Origin: Casp-Chloro-G3 sp002816715
Lineage (GTDB): Bacteria > Chloroflexota > Dehalococcoidia > Lucifugimonadales > UBA3495
Direction: 5' to 3'
Length of the DNA: 46,680 nucleotides
NCBI GenBank assembly: GCA_027623815.1
Contig: JAQBUV010000010.1
Location: 1-46,680, forward strand
Shown here: positions 1 to 7,781 of the stretch, piece by piece
Numbering within the stretch: the first letter of the stretch is position 1
Layout of the letters: every line of letters begins with the position of its first letter
Notes under the pieces: generated by a model
Told to the model about the DNA's origin: nothing
The model's database searches: none
Seen by the model: the letters and a program-made list of their open reading frames with translations, nothing else
Made by a program: the position numbers and the translations under genes

Positions 1-104
1 ATTTCCCTCATTCTAGGAGCGGGACTCTATCTTAACCACCTGTCCGATTTTTGGGGTCCACCTCATTGCCATAATTAGAATTGCTGCCTCCGGGAAGATT
101 ATGG

Positions 105-133
105 TTGACAATCCGCTCCTGCTATCGCATATT
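105..133 (+). promoter_or_regulatory. Putative groEL promoter
   Basis: A perfect -35 hexamer TTGACA (105-110) is followed after 17 bases by CATATT (128-133, 4 of 6 matches to the -10 consensus). It lies about 100 bases before the groEL start. No CIRCE-type inverted repeat (TTAGCACTC-N9-GAGTGCTAA) is visible around it, so HrcA control is not supported. The bases before 105 show nothing I can name. Confidence 0.5.
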
Positions 134-229
134 TATAAGTTGGAATTACCACCGTAAACGAACACATACCAGGGCAATGCACCATTGCCAAACCAACGAT
201 GAATCCAACAATTAATCAAGGAGGCTAGA

Positions 230-1855
230 ATGCCAGATATGCAGTTGGCTTTTGATGAAGAAGCCCGAACCAGTCTGATGCGCGGTGTCAACGAATTAGC
301 TAAAGTGGTTGGGCTGACTCTGGGCCCCAGCGGACGCAATGTCTTACTGGCCCGCACTTGGGCGCTGCCGGTGGTATGCAGCGACGGAGTAACCGTCGCC
401 AAAGAAGTGGAGTTGTCCGACCCTTACGAAAACATGGGCGCGCAACTGGTCAAAGAGGCCGCCTCCAAGACCAACGACGTGGTCGGTGACGGCACCACAA
501 CTTCTGTGGTTCTAGCCAGGGCCATCGTCCAACAGGGGTTCAAAAACGTCGCCGCGGGCGTCAGCGGGATGACGCTTAGAACCGGAATCAACAAAGCGGT
601 CGCCGCTGTAGTTGAGGAAATTGGCCGGATGTCGGTGCCGGTGGAAAACCGGGAACAGGTCGCCAGGGTCGCTGCGCTTTCGGCCCATGAAGAAACCATT
701 GCCGAGTTAATCGCCGACGCCATGGACAAGGTAGGCCGCGAGGGTGTGATCACCATTGAAGAGTCCAAGAGCATGAACGACGAGCTTGAAGTCGTTGAAG
801 GCATGCGCCTGGATCGGGGCTATCTGTCCCCCCACTTTGTCACCGACGCCCAGCGCATGGAAGTAGTGCTGGAACAGCCTCACTTCCTGATTACAGACCG
901 GAAAATCAGCGCCGCCAAAGATATTGTCCCGACTCTGGAAAAGCTGATCGAAGCTGGTCGGCGCCCGCTGGTGGTCATCGCTGAGGACGTTGATGGTCAG
1001 GCGCTCGCCACTATGGTCGTCAACAAGTTGCAGGGCACCATTGACTGTGTAGCAATTAAAGCCCCCGGTTTCGGCGACCGCCGCAAGGCCCTCCTTGAGG
1101 ACATGGCCATTATGACCGGCGGCACCGTGATTAGCAGCGACACCGGTCTGACTCTTGACTCGGTTGAGCTTACCCACCTGGGTGCCGCTCGCCGGATGAT
1201 TGCGCTGAAAGACGAGTCTACCGTGGTCGAAGGCGGCGGTTTGGAAGAAGCAATTCACGGGAGAATTGAGCAGCTCAGAGTCCAGATTGACAACACCACC
1301 TCTGACTACGACCGGGAGAAATTGCAGGAGCGACTCGCGGCGATGGCTGGCGGGGTGGCCGTGATCAAGGTTGGAGCCGCCACCGAACCGGAGCTCAACG
1401 AGCGCAAATCCCGAACAGAAGACGCCTTAGCCGCTACCAGAGCGGCGGTGGAAGAGGGCATTGTCCCCGGCGGCGGTGTCGCCCTGATTCGGGCTGAGCA
1501 CGTCCTGGAGGAATTGGAGAAACAGCTAAGCGGCGACGAAGTGCTTGGCGTGCGAATCGTCAGAAATTCGCTCTGCGCACCTCTGATTCTCATCTCCGAA
1601 AATGCGGGGCATCCTGGCCAAGTGATCTTGGAGCACGTGCGCAACGGCGAGGGAGACTGGGGCTTTGACGCCGAGAAGGGCGAGTACGGTAACCTGATCC
1701 AGCGGGGGATTATCGACCCGGCCAAGGTAACCAGGTCTGCTCTGCAGAACGCGGGCAGCGTAGCGGGTATGATACTTACCACTCAGGCTGTGGTCAGCGA
1801 GATTCCCAAGTTTGTGCCTCTGCCGGCGGACATCAAAGACTTCATGCACGACTAG
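230..1855 (+). CDS. groEL: Chaperonin GroEL (Hsp60), divergent paralogue
   Basis: Cytosolic ATP-dependent folding chaperonin, normally a 14-mer working with GroES. The 541 residues cover the whole family. Visible landmarks are the nucleotide-binding GDGTTT at residues 86-91 (with the equivalent of Asp87), Asp52 in SDGVTVA, the VEDAL-equivalent TEDAL carrying the catalytic Asp, and VEEGIVPGGG near residue 410. The start is fixed by a strong Shine-Dalgarno AAGGAGG seven bases upstream. Oddities: the usual KFGSPTIT-like stretch is replaced by TWALPVVC around residues 43-50, and the C-terminus ends in an acidic DIKDFMHD instead of a GGM-rich tail. No groES lies directly upstream, whereas groESL pairs are the norm. 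This is probably a secondary GroEL copy. Family identity is certain; specialisation is inferred. Confidence 0.97.
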   Translation: MPDMQLAFDEEARTSLMRGVNELAKVVGLTLGPSGRNVLLARTWALPVVCSDGVTVAKEVELSDPYENMGAQLVKEAASKTNDVVGDGTTTSVVLARAIVQQGFKNVAAGVSGMTLRTGINKAVAAVVEEIGRMSVPVENREQVARVAALSAHEETIAELIADAMDKVGREGVITIEESKSMNDELEVVEGMRLDRGYLSPHFVTDAQRMEVVLEQPHFLITDRKISAAKDIVPTLEKLIEAGRRPLVVIAEDVDGQALATMVVNKLQGTIDCVAIKAPGFGDRRKALLEDMAIMTGGTVISSDTGLTLDSVELTHLGAARRMIALKDESTVVEGGGLEEAIHGRIEQLRVQIDNTTSDYDREKLQERLAAMAGGVAVIKVGAATEPELNERKSRTEDALAATRAAVEEGIVPGGGVALIRAEHVLEELEKQLSGDEVLGVRIVRNSLCAPLILISENAGHPGQVILEHVRNGEGDWGFDAEKGEYGNLIQRGIIDPAKVTRSALQNAGSVAGMILTTQAVVSEIPKFVPLPADIKDFMHD

Positions 1856-1883
1856 ACAGACTGATAGTCCAACCCAGTAAGCC

Positions 1884-1932
1884 GGCCCGGAGCGATGTGA
1901 GTTAGAATATCCTCCGGGCCTTTATTTTTTTT
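1884..1932 (+). terminator. Rho-independent terminator after groEL
   Basis: Perfect 9-bp stem: GGCCCGGAG (1884-1892) pairs with CTCCGGGCC (1912-1920), with a 19-base loop, followed by a T-rich run (TTTATTTTTTTT, 1921-1932). It closes the groEL transcript. The T-run directly abuts the Shine-Dalgarno of the next gene, so the dUTPase gene either depends on readthrough or has a promoter within this region. Confidence 0.9.
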
Positions 1933-1948
1933 GCGGAGGGGAGGGGAT

Positions 1949-2482
1949 ATGAGCGGAGAAGTATTAGGTAGAGAGTCAATTACTGAGCTAATGCGGGTGA
2001 CACCCCCACTGATCGGAGAGTTTTTGTCCCTGAGCGACCAGCTTCAGCCAAACGGCTTCGACCTGACTCTGCACGAAGTCAGCGAACTGCTTACCCCGGG
2101 CAGCATGGGACGGGACTCGGAAAAGCGGGAAGTCTCCGACACTCGATGCTTGGAGTTCGACCAGGACGGATGGCTCCATCTGTCCCCGGGTTCATATATG
2201 ATTACTTTGAACGAAGTAGTCGCCCTACCCTTGGACTTGATGGCGTTGGGCAGGCCCCGTTCCAGCCTCCTGCGCAGCGGCGTGAGCATCCATACCGCAG
2301 TGTGGGATGCCGGGTATCAAGGGCGGTCACAAGCGTTGCTGGTGGTGTACCATCCTCTTGGCTACCGGGTGCAGAGGGGCGCACGAATAATGCAGTTAGT
2401 ATTCATGCGGCTGGGAATGCCGGTTGAGCAGGGCTATCAAGGCAGGTACCAACTAGAAAACCTGCAAGGTTCAGAGGTCTGA
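1949..2482 (+). CDS. dUTPase / dCTP deaminase family protein (archaeal-type)
   Basis: Predicted nucleotide-pool enzyme removing dUTP. The 177-residue protein has the trimeric beta-fold motifs of the dUTPase/dCTP-deaminase superfamily: QPNGFDL (33-39), RPRSSLLRSG (102-111), the substrate-loop DAGYQG (120-125), and a C-terminal GYQGRYQ (162-168) like the glycine-rich arm. The pattern is closer to archaeal dUTPases than to bacterial Dcd. The deaminase glutamate that follows the DPG motif in E. coli Dcd (Glu138, in VLEF) falls in a hydrophobic stretch here (ALLVVY), which argues for a diphosphatase rather than a deaminase. ATG at 1949 is preferred to the upstream TTG at 1931 because GGAGGGGAGGGG sits just before it. 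It is 14 bases upstream of queG and may be cotranscribed with it. The exact reaction is inferred. Confidence 0.8.
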   Translation: MSGEVLGRESITELMRVTPPLIGEFLSLSDQLQPNGFDLTLHEVSELLTPGSMGRDSEKREVSDTRCLEFDQDGWLHLSPGSYMITLNEVVALPLDLMALGRPRSSLLRSGVSIHTAVWDAGYQGRSQALLVVYHPLGYRVQRGARIMQLVFMRLGMPVEQGYQGRYQLENLQGSEV

Positions 2483-2496
2483 TTCTAGCGAAGGCC

Positions 2497-3645
2497 ATGG
2501 CCGAAATAAAGACTATTGTCAAGGAATACGCCAGGGAACTGGGCTTTGATCTGGTGCGGGTGACCTCGGCAGAGGAATTTGCCGAGGATAGAGCGATAGC
2601 GTTGGACCGAATCAAATCCGGCCTGATGGATGGCCTGCCCTGGTACACCGCAGATCGGGTCAATAGGGGCACCAAACCCCAAGAACTGCTGCCCCACGCT
2701 CGCTCCATCATCTGCCTCGGCCTCAACTACTTTCAGGAAGCAAGCTCCCAGCCGGATAGCCCCTCTCCCAAGGGTAAAGTCGCCCGCTACGCCCGGGGCC
2801 GGGACTATCACCGAGTGATCAAGCAACGGATGAAGCAGTATGTAATTGGCCTTTCGGAGCGAATAGGAAGCTCGGTAGCCGCCCGCTGGTACGTGGATGA
2901 CGGCCCGATGTTGGACCGGGCCGCCGCCAACCGGTCGGGGCTGGGCTGGTTTGGCAAGAACACCAACATTCTAACGCCTGAACTGGGTTCCTGGGTGTTC
3001 CTCGGCCAGATCATCACCGACCTGGAACTGGAACCCGACCCTCCACTGACCAAGACCTGCGGCAGCTGCGTCCGGTGCATTGATGCCTGTCCTACCGGGG
3101 CCATCATCGCACCTTACGTCATCGACAACACTCGCTGCATTTCCCACCTGACCATCGAGAATCGGGGACCGATACCAATCGAGCTACGACCCAAGATGTT
3201 GGACTGGGTCTTCGGCTGTGATATCTGTCAGGAAGTCTGCCCGGTCAACCGCAAAGCACGGCCCAATAATGAACCCGCCTTCCAACGGGATGGCCTTACG
3301 CTAATTGATCTGGTTGAACTGTTGGCGATGTCCGAAGAGCAGTTTCGGCAGAGGTTCCAAGGGACTCCAATCATGCGGGCCAAACGGGTGGGACTGAAAC
3401 GCAACGCCTGCGTGGCCCTGGGCAACCGGCAAGACCCGGCGGCGATACCCGCTCTAGATCACGCCCTGACCGAAGAGGAACCACTGGTTCGATGCCACGC
3501 AGCCTGGGCGCTGGGACAAATTGGCGGATTGCAGGCCAAGTCAGCCCTCACGCGAGCAGCGACCAGCGAGTCAGATTCACAAGTCATCGCCGAGCTTGAT
3601 GCGGCGCTGTCCGAACTTGGAGCCGCTAGCCAGCGTTCTGATTAA
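2497..3645 (+). CDS. queG: Epoxyqueuosine reductase QueG
   Basis: Catalyses the last step of queuosine synthesis, reducing epoxyqueuosine to queuosine in tRNAs with a GUN anticodon, using cobalamin and two [4Fe-4S] clusters. The 382-residue protein matches the family length. Cluster ligands are visible as CGSCVRCIDACP (from about residue 188) and CDICQEVCP (from about residue 241). The upstream catalytic region contains WYVDDGPMLDRAAA and GLGWFGKNTN. The C-terminal 80 residues resemble HEAT repeats, as in known QueG. The gene follows the dUTPase gene closely and overlaps the opposite-strand EVE gene by 20 bases at the 3' end. No other queuosine gene is in view. Confidence 0.95.
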   Translation: MAEIKTIVKEYARELGFDLVRVTSAEEFAEDRAIALDRIKSGLMDGLPWYTADRVNRGTKPQELLPHARSIICLGLNYFQEASSQPDSPSPKGKVARYARGRDYHRVIKQRMKQYVIGLSERIGSSVAARWYVDDGPMLDRAAANRSGLGWFGKNTNILTPELGSWVFLGQIITDLELEPDPPLTKTCGSCVRCIDACPTGAIIAPYVIDNTRCISHLTIENRGPIPIELRPKMLDWVFGCDICQEVCPVNRKARPNNEPAFQRDGLTLIDLVELLAMSEEQFRQRFQGTPIMRAKRVGLKRNACVALGNRQDPAAIPALDHALTEEEPLVRCHAAWALGQIGGLQAKSALTRAATSESDSQVIAELDAALSELGAASQRSD

Positions 3646-4234
3646 CCGGTTGGGCCTCGGGCCTCTTCCCGCCGCCCCCGTTGGGCGCCACTTTCTGGCC
3701 ATTCCGGTTGGGGCCGCCAACACCTCGATTCCGCCGAGGCCGGGACTTGGGCTTGTCTTGGGGCGGTTCCGAGGGCGGCACATATGCGGGGCCAAACTTG
3801 AGCTTCTTCATTTCCTCTTCGATGATGAAGAAGTCGTTCTTAGGCAGCAGATGTAAATTCCCCTGGAAGGCCATATACCAGTTCTCCGGCGGCCAGCGGC
3901 GAATATAGTCGAGCCGGTGCGCCAGCAGTCCAGCCTGGATGTATTGACGCTCTTCCAGCACCACCTCGGGTTTAATGTCGATGCGGTACAGCCAAGTGGC
4001 GCTCCCCTCGTTTTGCCAAACTACGGTCTGTTCTTCCCGATAGGTTGAAGTTAGCGTGGCGGTCGCGGTGAAGCACCGAATGCCGGTCACGTAATAGAGC
4101 AACCGGTCTCCCGGCTCCACCCGCTGGACTTTTCGGCGGTATTCGGACTTCAGACCTTGGATGGTGAAGTCCAGGTTTTTAGTAATGTTAAAGTTGTCTT
4201 CGTTGCAGACAACCATCCAGAAGTTGCGGGGCAT
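3626..4234 (-). CDS. EVE-domain protein with basic low-complexity tail
   Basis: EVE domains are PUA/YTH-like folds that bind modified bases in nucleic acids. Residues 1 to about 150 fit the family: an N-terminal FWMVVCNEDNF strand, the VEPGDRLLYYVTG motif near residues 40-52, and a late segment ending in FFIIEEEMKKL. The remaining roughly 50 residues are rich in Pro, Arg, Gly and Asn (for example PRRNRGVGGPNRNG) and are probably disordered and nucleic-acid binding. This tail is atypical of stand-alone EVE proteins, which are usually about 140 residues. The 3' end overlaps queG convergently. EVE proteins occur both as housekeeping genes and beside modification-dependent restriction systems; no restriction gene is nearby, so the role is open. 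Confidence 0.8.
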   Translation of the reverse strand: MPRNFWMVVCNEDNFNITKNLDFTIQGLKSEYRRKVQRVEPGDRLLYYVTGIRCFTATATLTSTYREEQTVVWQNEGSATWLYRIDIKPEVVLEERQYIQAGLLAHRLDYIRRWPPENWYMAFQGNLHLLPKNDFFIIEEEMKKLKFGPAYVPPSEPPQDKPKSRPRRNRGVGGPNRNGQKVAPNGGGGKRPEAQPVNQNAG

Positions 4235-4557
4235 CCCTCACCTCTGAGCACAGTTTACGGCGTTACTAACCGCTTATGACGGTTTTAACTGATGCATCTT
4301 ATTCATTTTAACAATAACCCTGCGCTAATGTAACCTCACCTAAGACCACCTTGGCGAGGATTCAATAATCCGACGGGTGTTTCCCTCATGGTCTCTTTCC
4401 CAACTCCAGTAGCTAGCACGGCCGTTGTCCTATCTACCGGATTGTTGTAATATCATGCAGGTTCAACAGCATTGGCGTCACCAGCTATGCGGTCAAGAGC
4501 AATCAAGCGCCGGTTGTTGACCTTTAAATTAAGAAACTAGGAGCGGAGGCAGCGGAG
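4235..4557. other. Intergenic region, divergent EVE / thiolase
   Basis: About 320 bases between divergent genes. The right half carries a putative thiolase promoter, TTGTCC (4425-4430), a 17-base spacer and TAATAT (4448-4453), giving a leader of about 100 bases. No RNA gene, repeat or small ORF could be supported in the remainder. Confidence 0.4.
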
Positions 4558-5733
4558 ATGTCAACCAGCACTTCCAGACAGCGAGATATCGCCATCGTCG
4601 GGGTGGCCGAATCAGACGTGATGGGCACTGTCCCGAACAAATCTTCCCTACAGCATCACGCCGAAGCCGCCCACAACGCGTTGGAAGACGCTGGTCTCGC
4701 CAAGAGTGATATTAACGGTCTGCTCACCGCTGGCTTTTCGACGCTGGCCACCGCCGAATATATGGGCATTCAACCCAGCTTCACCGACAACACCTCGGTG
4801 GGCGGCTCATCTTTCGTGATTCACGTTGCCCACGCCGCCGCCGCCATCCGAGCCGGCTACTGCGACACGGTTTTAATCACCCACGGACAGGCCGGACGTT
4901 CTACTCGCGCCAGAGTGCCGGTGGACCCCAACCTGCCGGTGGCCCAATATGAGGCTCCCTACGGACTGGTTGGCCAGCCCATCAACTACTCAATGGCCTG
5001 CACCCGTTACATGCATGAATACGGCGAAGACCGAACCCGCCAGGCGATGGCGGAAATCGCGGTTTCAACCCGCAAGTGGGCCAACCTGAACCCCAAGGCC
5101 GCGATGCACGACACGTCCATGTCTTTCGACGAATACCACGACTCGCGCTGGGTGTCCTGGCCCTTCCACCTCTTCGACTGCTGTCTGGTCACCGACTCCG
5201 GAGCGGCCATCATCGTGACCACCGCCGAGAAAGCCGCCAGTTGTCGAAAACAGCCGGTCTGGCTGCTGGGAGCGGCGGAGAGCCACGACCACAACATCAT
5301 CAGCGCGATGCCCAGCTTCACCTCGCTGATCGCCCGCGAGACCGGCCCCAAGGCTATGGGCCGGGCGGGCATCAAGCACGACGACATCGACTTGACCATG
5401 ATATACGACTCGTTTACCTACACCGTCATGCTGACTCTGGAGGGGCTGGGCTTCTGCAAACAGGGCGAAGCCGCCGATTTCGTCGCCAATCAGCGCACCG
5501 CTCCTGGCGGAGACTTTGCCCTGAACACCAACGGCGGCGGCCTGTCCTACACCCACCCCGGCATGTATGGCAGCTTCTTGCTGGTGGAGGCCGTACGTCA
5601 ACTGCGAGGTGAGTGCGGAGATCGGCAGGTGAAGCATCGCGCCGACCCCACACAAAACGCCAAGCTGGCTATCGTTAACGGCACCGGCGGTTCATTGTCC
5701 TCAACTGGCACAGTGGTACTGGCGACCGACTAG
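4558..5733 (+). CDS. Thiolase-fold protein lacking the catalytic cysteine (SCP2-thiolase-like)
   Basis: Thiolase-superfamily protein of 391 residues, resembling the acetyl-CoA acetyltransferase/SCP-x-like group. The N-terminal signature is IAIVGVAESD; the usual nucleophile loop is replaced by NTSVGGSSFV (78-87), with no Cys at the expected place. GGGLSYTHPGMYG (about residue 328 onward) keeps the His-Pro-x-Gly region, and the C-terminal loop is VNGTGGSLSSTGTVVL. Homologues lacking the Cys often pair with a DUF35 OB-fold partner, but none is adjacent. A conventional Claisen thiolysis is therefore doubtful; an aldolase, scaffold or non-canonical acyl role is possible. The start is supported by GGAGCGGAGGCAGCGGAG just upstream. 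It ends 23 bases before ychF. Confidence 0.8.
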   Translation: MSTSTSRQRDIAIVGVAESDVMGTVPNKSSLQHHAEAAHNALEDAGLAKSDINGLLTAGFSTLATAEYMGIQPSFTDNTSVGGSSFVIHVAHAAAAIRAGYCDTVLITHGQAGRSTRARVPVDPNLPVAQYEAPYGLVGQPINYSMACTRYMHEYGEDRTRQAMAEIAVSTRKWANLNPKAAMHDTSMSFDEYHDSRWVSWPFHLFDCCLVTDSGAAIIVTTAEKAASCRKQPVWLLGAAESHDHNIISAMPSFTSLIARETGPKAMGRAGIKHDDIDLTMIYDSFTYTVMLTLEGLGFCKQGEAADFVANQRTAPGGDFALNTNGGGLSYTHPGMYGSFLLVEAVRQLRGECGDRQVKHRADPTQNAKLAIVNGTGGSLSSTGTVVLATD

Positions 5734-5744
5734 GGTCGTCGGGG

Positions 5745-5750
5745 TATAAT
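5745..5750 (+). promoter_or_regulatory. -10 element TATAAT placed for a leaderless ychF mRNA
   Basis: A perfect TATAAT ends six bases before the ychF ATG at 5757. Initiation seven bases past the -10 box would fall on the A of the ATG. No Shine-Dalgarno precedes the ATG. The -35 region is weak (TGGCGA-like). Confidence 0.55.
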
Positions 5751-5756
5751 AGACTT

Positions 5757-6848
5757 ATGGATATTGCAATAATCGGTCTGGCCCAAAGTGGCAAGACCAC
5801 CGTTTTTAACGCCCTGACCCAGGGCACCGCCCAAGCCATTGGATCAGCAGGCGGGGTATCTGAGACGCACATCGGCGTGGTTAAAGTGCCCGACCCCCGG
5901 CTGGGCGTTATGGCCGGGATATTCAATCCTAAAAAGGTCACCCCCGCTGAAATCAAGTACTGGGACATTCCCGGCGCAGTGCACGACGGCAAGTCCCAGG
6001 GAATCACCGGCCGCCACCGCAATGTGCTACAAGCCGCCAACGCTTTTCTGCTGGTAGTCCGCGCTTTCGAAAATCCTTCGGTTCCCCACCCGCAGGTGAC
6101 AATAGACCCGGCCCGGGATTTGGAAACCATGCTTAGCGAGATATTCTTCGCTGACTTGGAAGTCATGGAGCGGGCCGTCGAACGCCTGCCCGACGCCATC
6201 AAGAAGGCCAAGCCCGAAGAGAGGCCAACGGCGACCAGGCACCTAGAAGCAGTCCAGAAAGTCAAAGCCGGTCTGGAGGCGGGCATACCCCTGCGGCAAC
6301 AGCAACTGACTGAGTCGGAGTACTCGTTCATGGTCAACTACCAGCCGCTGACCGGGAAGCCGGTGATTGTGGTATTCAACACCGACGAGTCGGACCCGGA
6401 ATTTTCACCCGACCAGTTGAATTTGGCAGCAAGCTCTATGTCAGACCTGGGTTTCGTCAGCCTGTCCGCCAAGCTGGAGGCCGAACTAGCCATGATGCCC
6501 GCCGAAGAAGCAGCCGAGTTCCGTCAGGACTTGGGCCTGGGCGAATCAGCGCTATCTCAGGTGATTCGGGCCAGCTACCAGACAGTCGGCCTGGTGTCCT
6601 TCCTAACCGTGGGAGAGGACGAGGTGCGGGCCTGGAGCGTCAAGAAGGACCTGCCCGCTCAAGAGGCGGCGGGCGCCATTCATACCGACTTCACTCGGGG
6701 CTTTATCCGCGCCGAGGTGATCCCCTACGAAGACCTGGCCCGGTGCGGAAGCCTGGTTCAAGGCCGCAAAGAGGGTGTGCTGCGATCAGAAGGGAAGACT
6801 TACCCGGTCAAAGATGGCGACGTGATCCACTTCTTGATCAACGTATAG
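5757..6848 (+). CDS. ychF: Ribosome-associated ATPase YchF (Obg family)
   Basis: YchF/OLA1 is a conserved Obg-family P-loop protein that prefers ATP and binds ribosomes. The 363 residues fit the family. Visible features are the Walker A GLAQSGKT at 7-14, WDIPGAVHDG as the switch II/G3 region (about 63-72), FNTDESD in place of the GTP-specifying NKxD (about 205), and a C-terminal TGS-like domain ending in VKDGDVIHFLINV. The predicted transcript has no 5' leader (see the -10 element). It is followed after 18 bases by a GNAT gene and may be cotranscribed with it. Confidence 0.95.
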   Translation: MDIAIIGLAQSGKTTVFNALTQGTAQAIGSAGGVSETHIGVVKVPDPRLGVMAGIFNPKKVTPAEIKYWDIPGAVHDGKSQGITGRHRNVLQAANAFLLVVRAFENPSVPHPQVTIDPARDLETMLSEIFFADLEVMERAVERLPDAIKKAKPEERPTATRHLEAVQKVKAGLEAGIPLRQQQLTESEYSFMVNYQPLTGKPVIVVFNTDESDPEFSPDQLNLAASSMSDLGFVSLSAKLEAELAMMPAEEAAEFRQDLGLGESALSQVIRASYQTVGLVSFLTVGEDEVRAWSVKKDLPAQEAAGAIHTDFTRGFIRAEVIPYEDLARCGSLVQGRKEGVLRSEGKTYPVKDGDVIHFLINV

Positions 6849-6866
6849 ACCCACAGGTGCCGTCCA

Positions 6867-7361
6867 ATGCTGACCATCCGCACCTTCAAGCTCACCGACG
6901 CCGAGGACGTGCGCCAACTTTTCACCCAGGGCATGTTGGACTTCGCTCAGGGTACTGACCTGGAAAACCGGGTCAGAAGTTACATTGACCGCTCCCTCTC
7001 CGACGACCTGGCCGACATACCCTCAAATTATCAGAACCATCCCAGTAACAACTTCTGGGTGGCTGACTTGTCCGGTGAGGTTAAGGGCATGGTTGGCATC
7101 CAGAAACACAACGACGACGAAGCCGAACTGCGCCGTATGAGCGTGGCTGGCGATGCCCGCAGACAGGGCATTGGCTGGAAATTGCTGGAGACCGTTGAGG
7201 ACTTCTGCCACGAACAGGGTTATTCCCAGATATTTCTCACAACATCGTCCCCACTGGTGGCAGCAATTGCCATGTACCAGAGATACGGCTTTCAGCTAAC
7301 CGGCATGGAGCAATACGGGCAGATGTCGATCCACCGCTATCTCAAAAAGCTGGAACGTTGA
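6867..7361 (+). CDS. GNAT-family N-acetyltransferase
   Basis: A 164-residue single-domain GNAT protein. The acetyl-CoA-binding motif A is visible as MSVAGDARRQGIGWKLLETV (about 91-110), preceded by the beta4 strand MVGIQKHNDDEAELRR and followed by the motif B region LTTSSPLVAAIAMYQRYGF. The substrate cannot be predicted; such single-domain enzymes acetylate small molecules or protein N-termini. It lies just downstream of ychF on the same strand and is convergent with the VOC gene, 31 bases away. Confidence 0.85.
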   Translation: MLTIRTFKLTDAEDVRQLFTQGMLDFAQGTDLENRVRSYIDRSLSDDLADIPSNYQNHPSNNFWVADLSGEVKGMVGIQKHNDDEAELRRMSVAGDARRQGIGWKLLETVEDFCHEQGYSQIFLTTSSPLVAAIAMYQRYGFQLTGMEQYGQMSIHRYLKKLER

Positions 7362-7392
7362 AACTAAGTAAGGGCGCGGCATAACCTGCCCA

Positions 7393-7758
7393 TTAGTCTG
7401 CCTTATCCAGCGGCCTGGCAAAGCTCAACTCGTGCCCGTCCGGGTCGTTAACATGAAAGTAGCGTTCTCGCCAAGGAGCATCCCGGGGGGTTGTGGTTGG
7501 TTTCTCCCCAGCATCCACCAACCGTCGGTGCAGTTCGTCCACGTCATCGACATAGAATATTACGCGCCCCCACCAACTGCGCTCACCTTCAGTTGACTGA
7601 ATCAGGTTCAGATACCCGTCGCCCACCTTGAAACTGGTGAAGTCGGCATCCGGCCCGCCGTAGAGCAGGTGCAATTCCACGATGCCCTGGTAGAAACCCA
7701 CCGACCGGGACATATCCTGAACCGCTAGAGTGATGGCGCTAATGTTCTGAACCGTCAT
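7393..7758 (-). CDS. VOC-family (glyoxalase/dioxygenase fold) protein
   Basis: A small 121-residue protein with one vicinal-oxygen-chelate domain made of two beta-alpha-beta-beta-beta modules. Features include ISAITLAVQDMSRSVGFYQ at the N-terminus (about 6-24), GDGYLNLIQ, the second-module VIFYVDDVDELHRRLVDAG, and YFHVNDPDGHELSFA, whose Asp-Pro-x-Gly-His-x-Leu segment includes a typical metal-ligand position. Members include glyoxalase I, fosfomycin-resistance thiol transferases and extradiol dioxygenases; the specific reaction cannot be told. It lies 23 bases downstream of the DUF362 gene on the same strand, suggesting cotranscription. Confidence 0.8.
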   Translation of the reverse strand: MTVQNISAITLAVQDMSRSVGFYQGIVELHLLYGGPDADFTSFKVGDGYLNLIQSTEGERSWWGRVIFYVDDVDELHRRLVDAGEKPTTTPRDAPWRERYFHVNDPDGHELSFARPLDKAD

Positions 7759-7781
7759 TTGTGCCTAGACCCAGGATGCTG

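Noticed and set aside
1..229. CIRCE element or groES upstream of groEL
   Set aside because: No CIRCE arms and no groES-like frame are present in the bases available.
424..1849. Several long minus-strand open frames inside groEL
   Set aside because: They are antisense shadows of a gene with clear family identity, with no Shine-Dalgarno and no recognisable domain.
3626..4234. EVE gene as part of a defence island
   Set aside because: No restriction, methylase, toxin or CRISPR gene is nearby; neighbours are housekeeping or metabolic.
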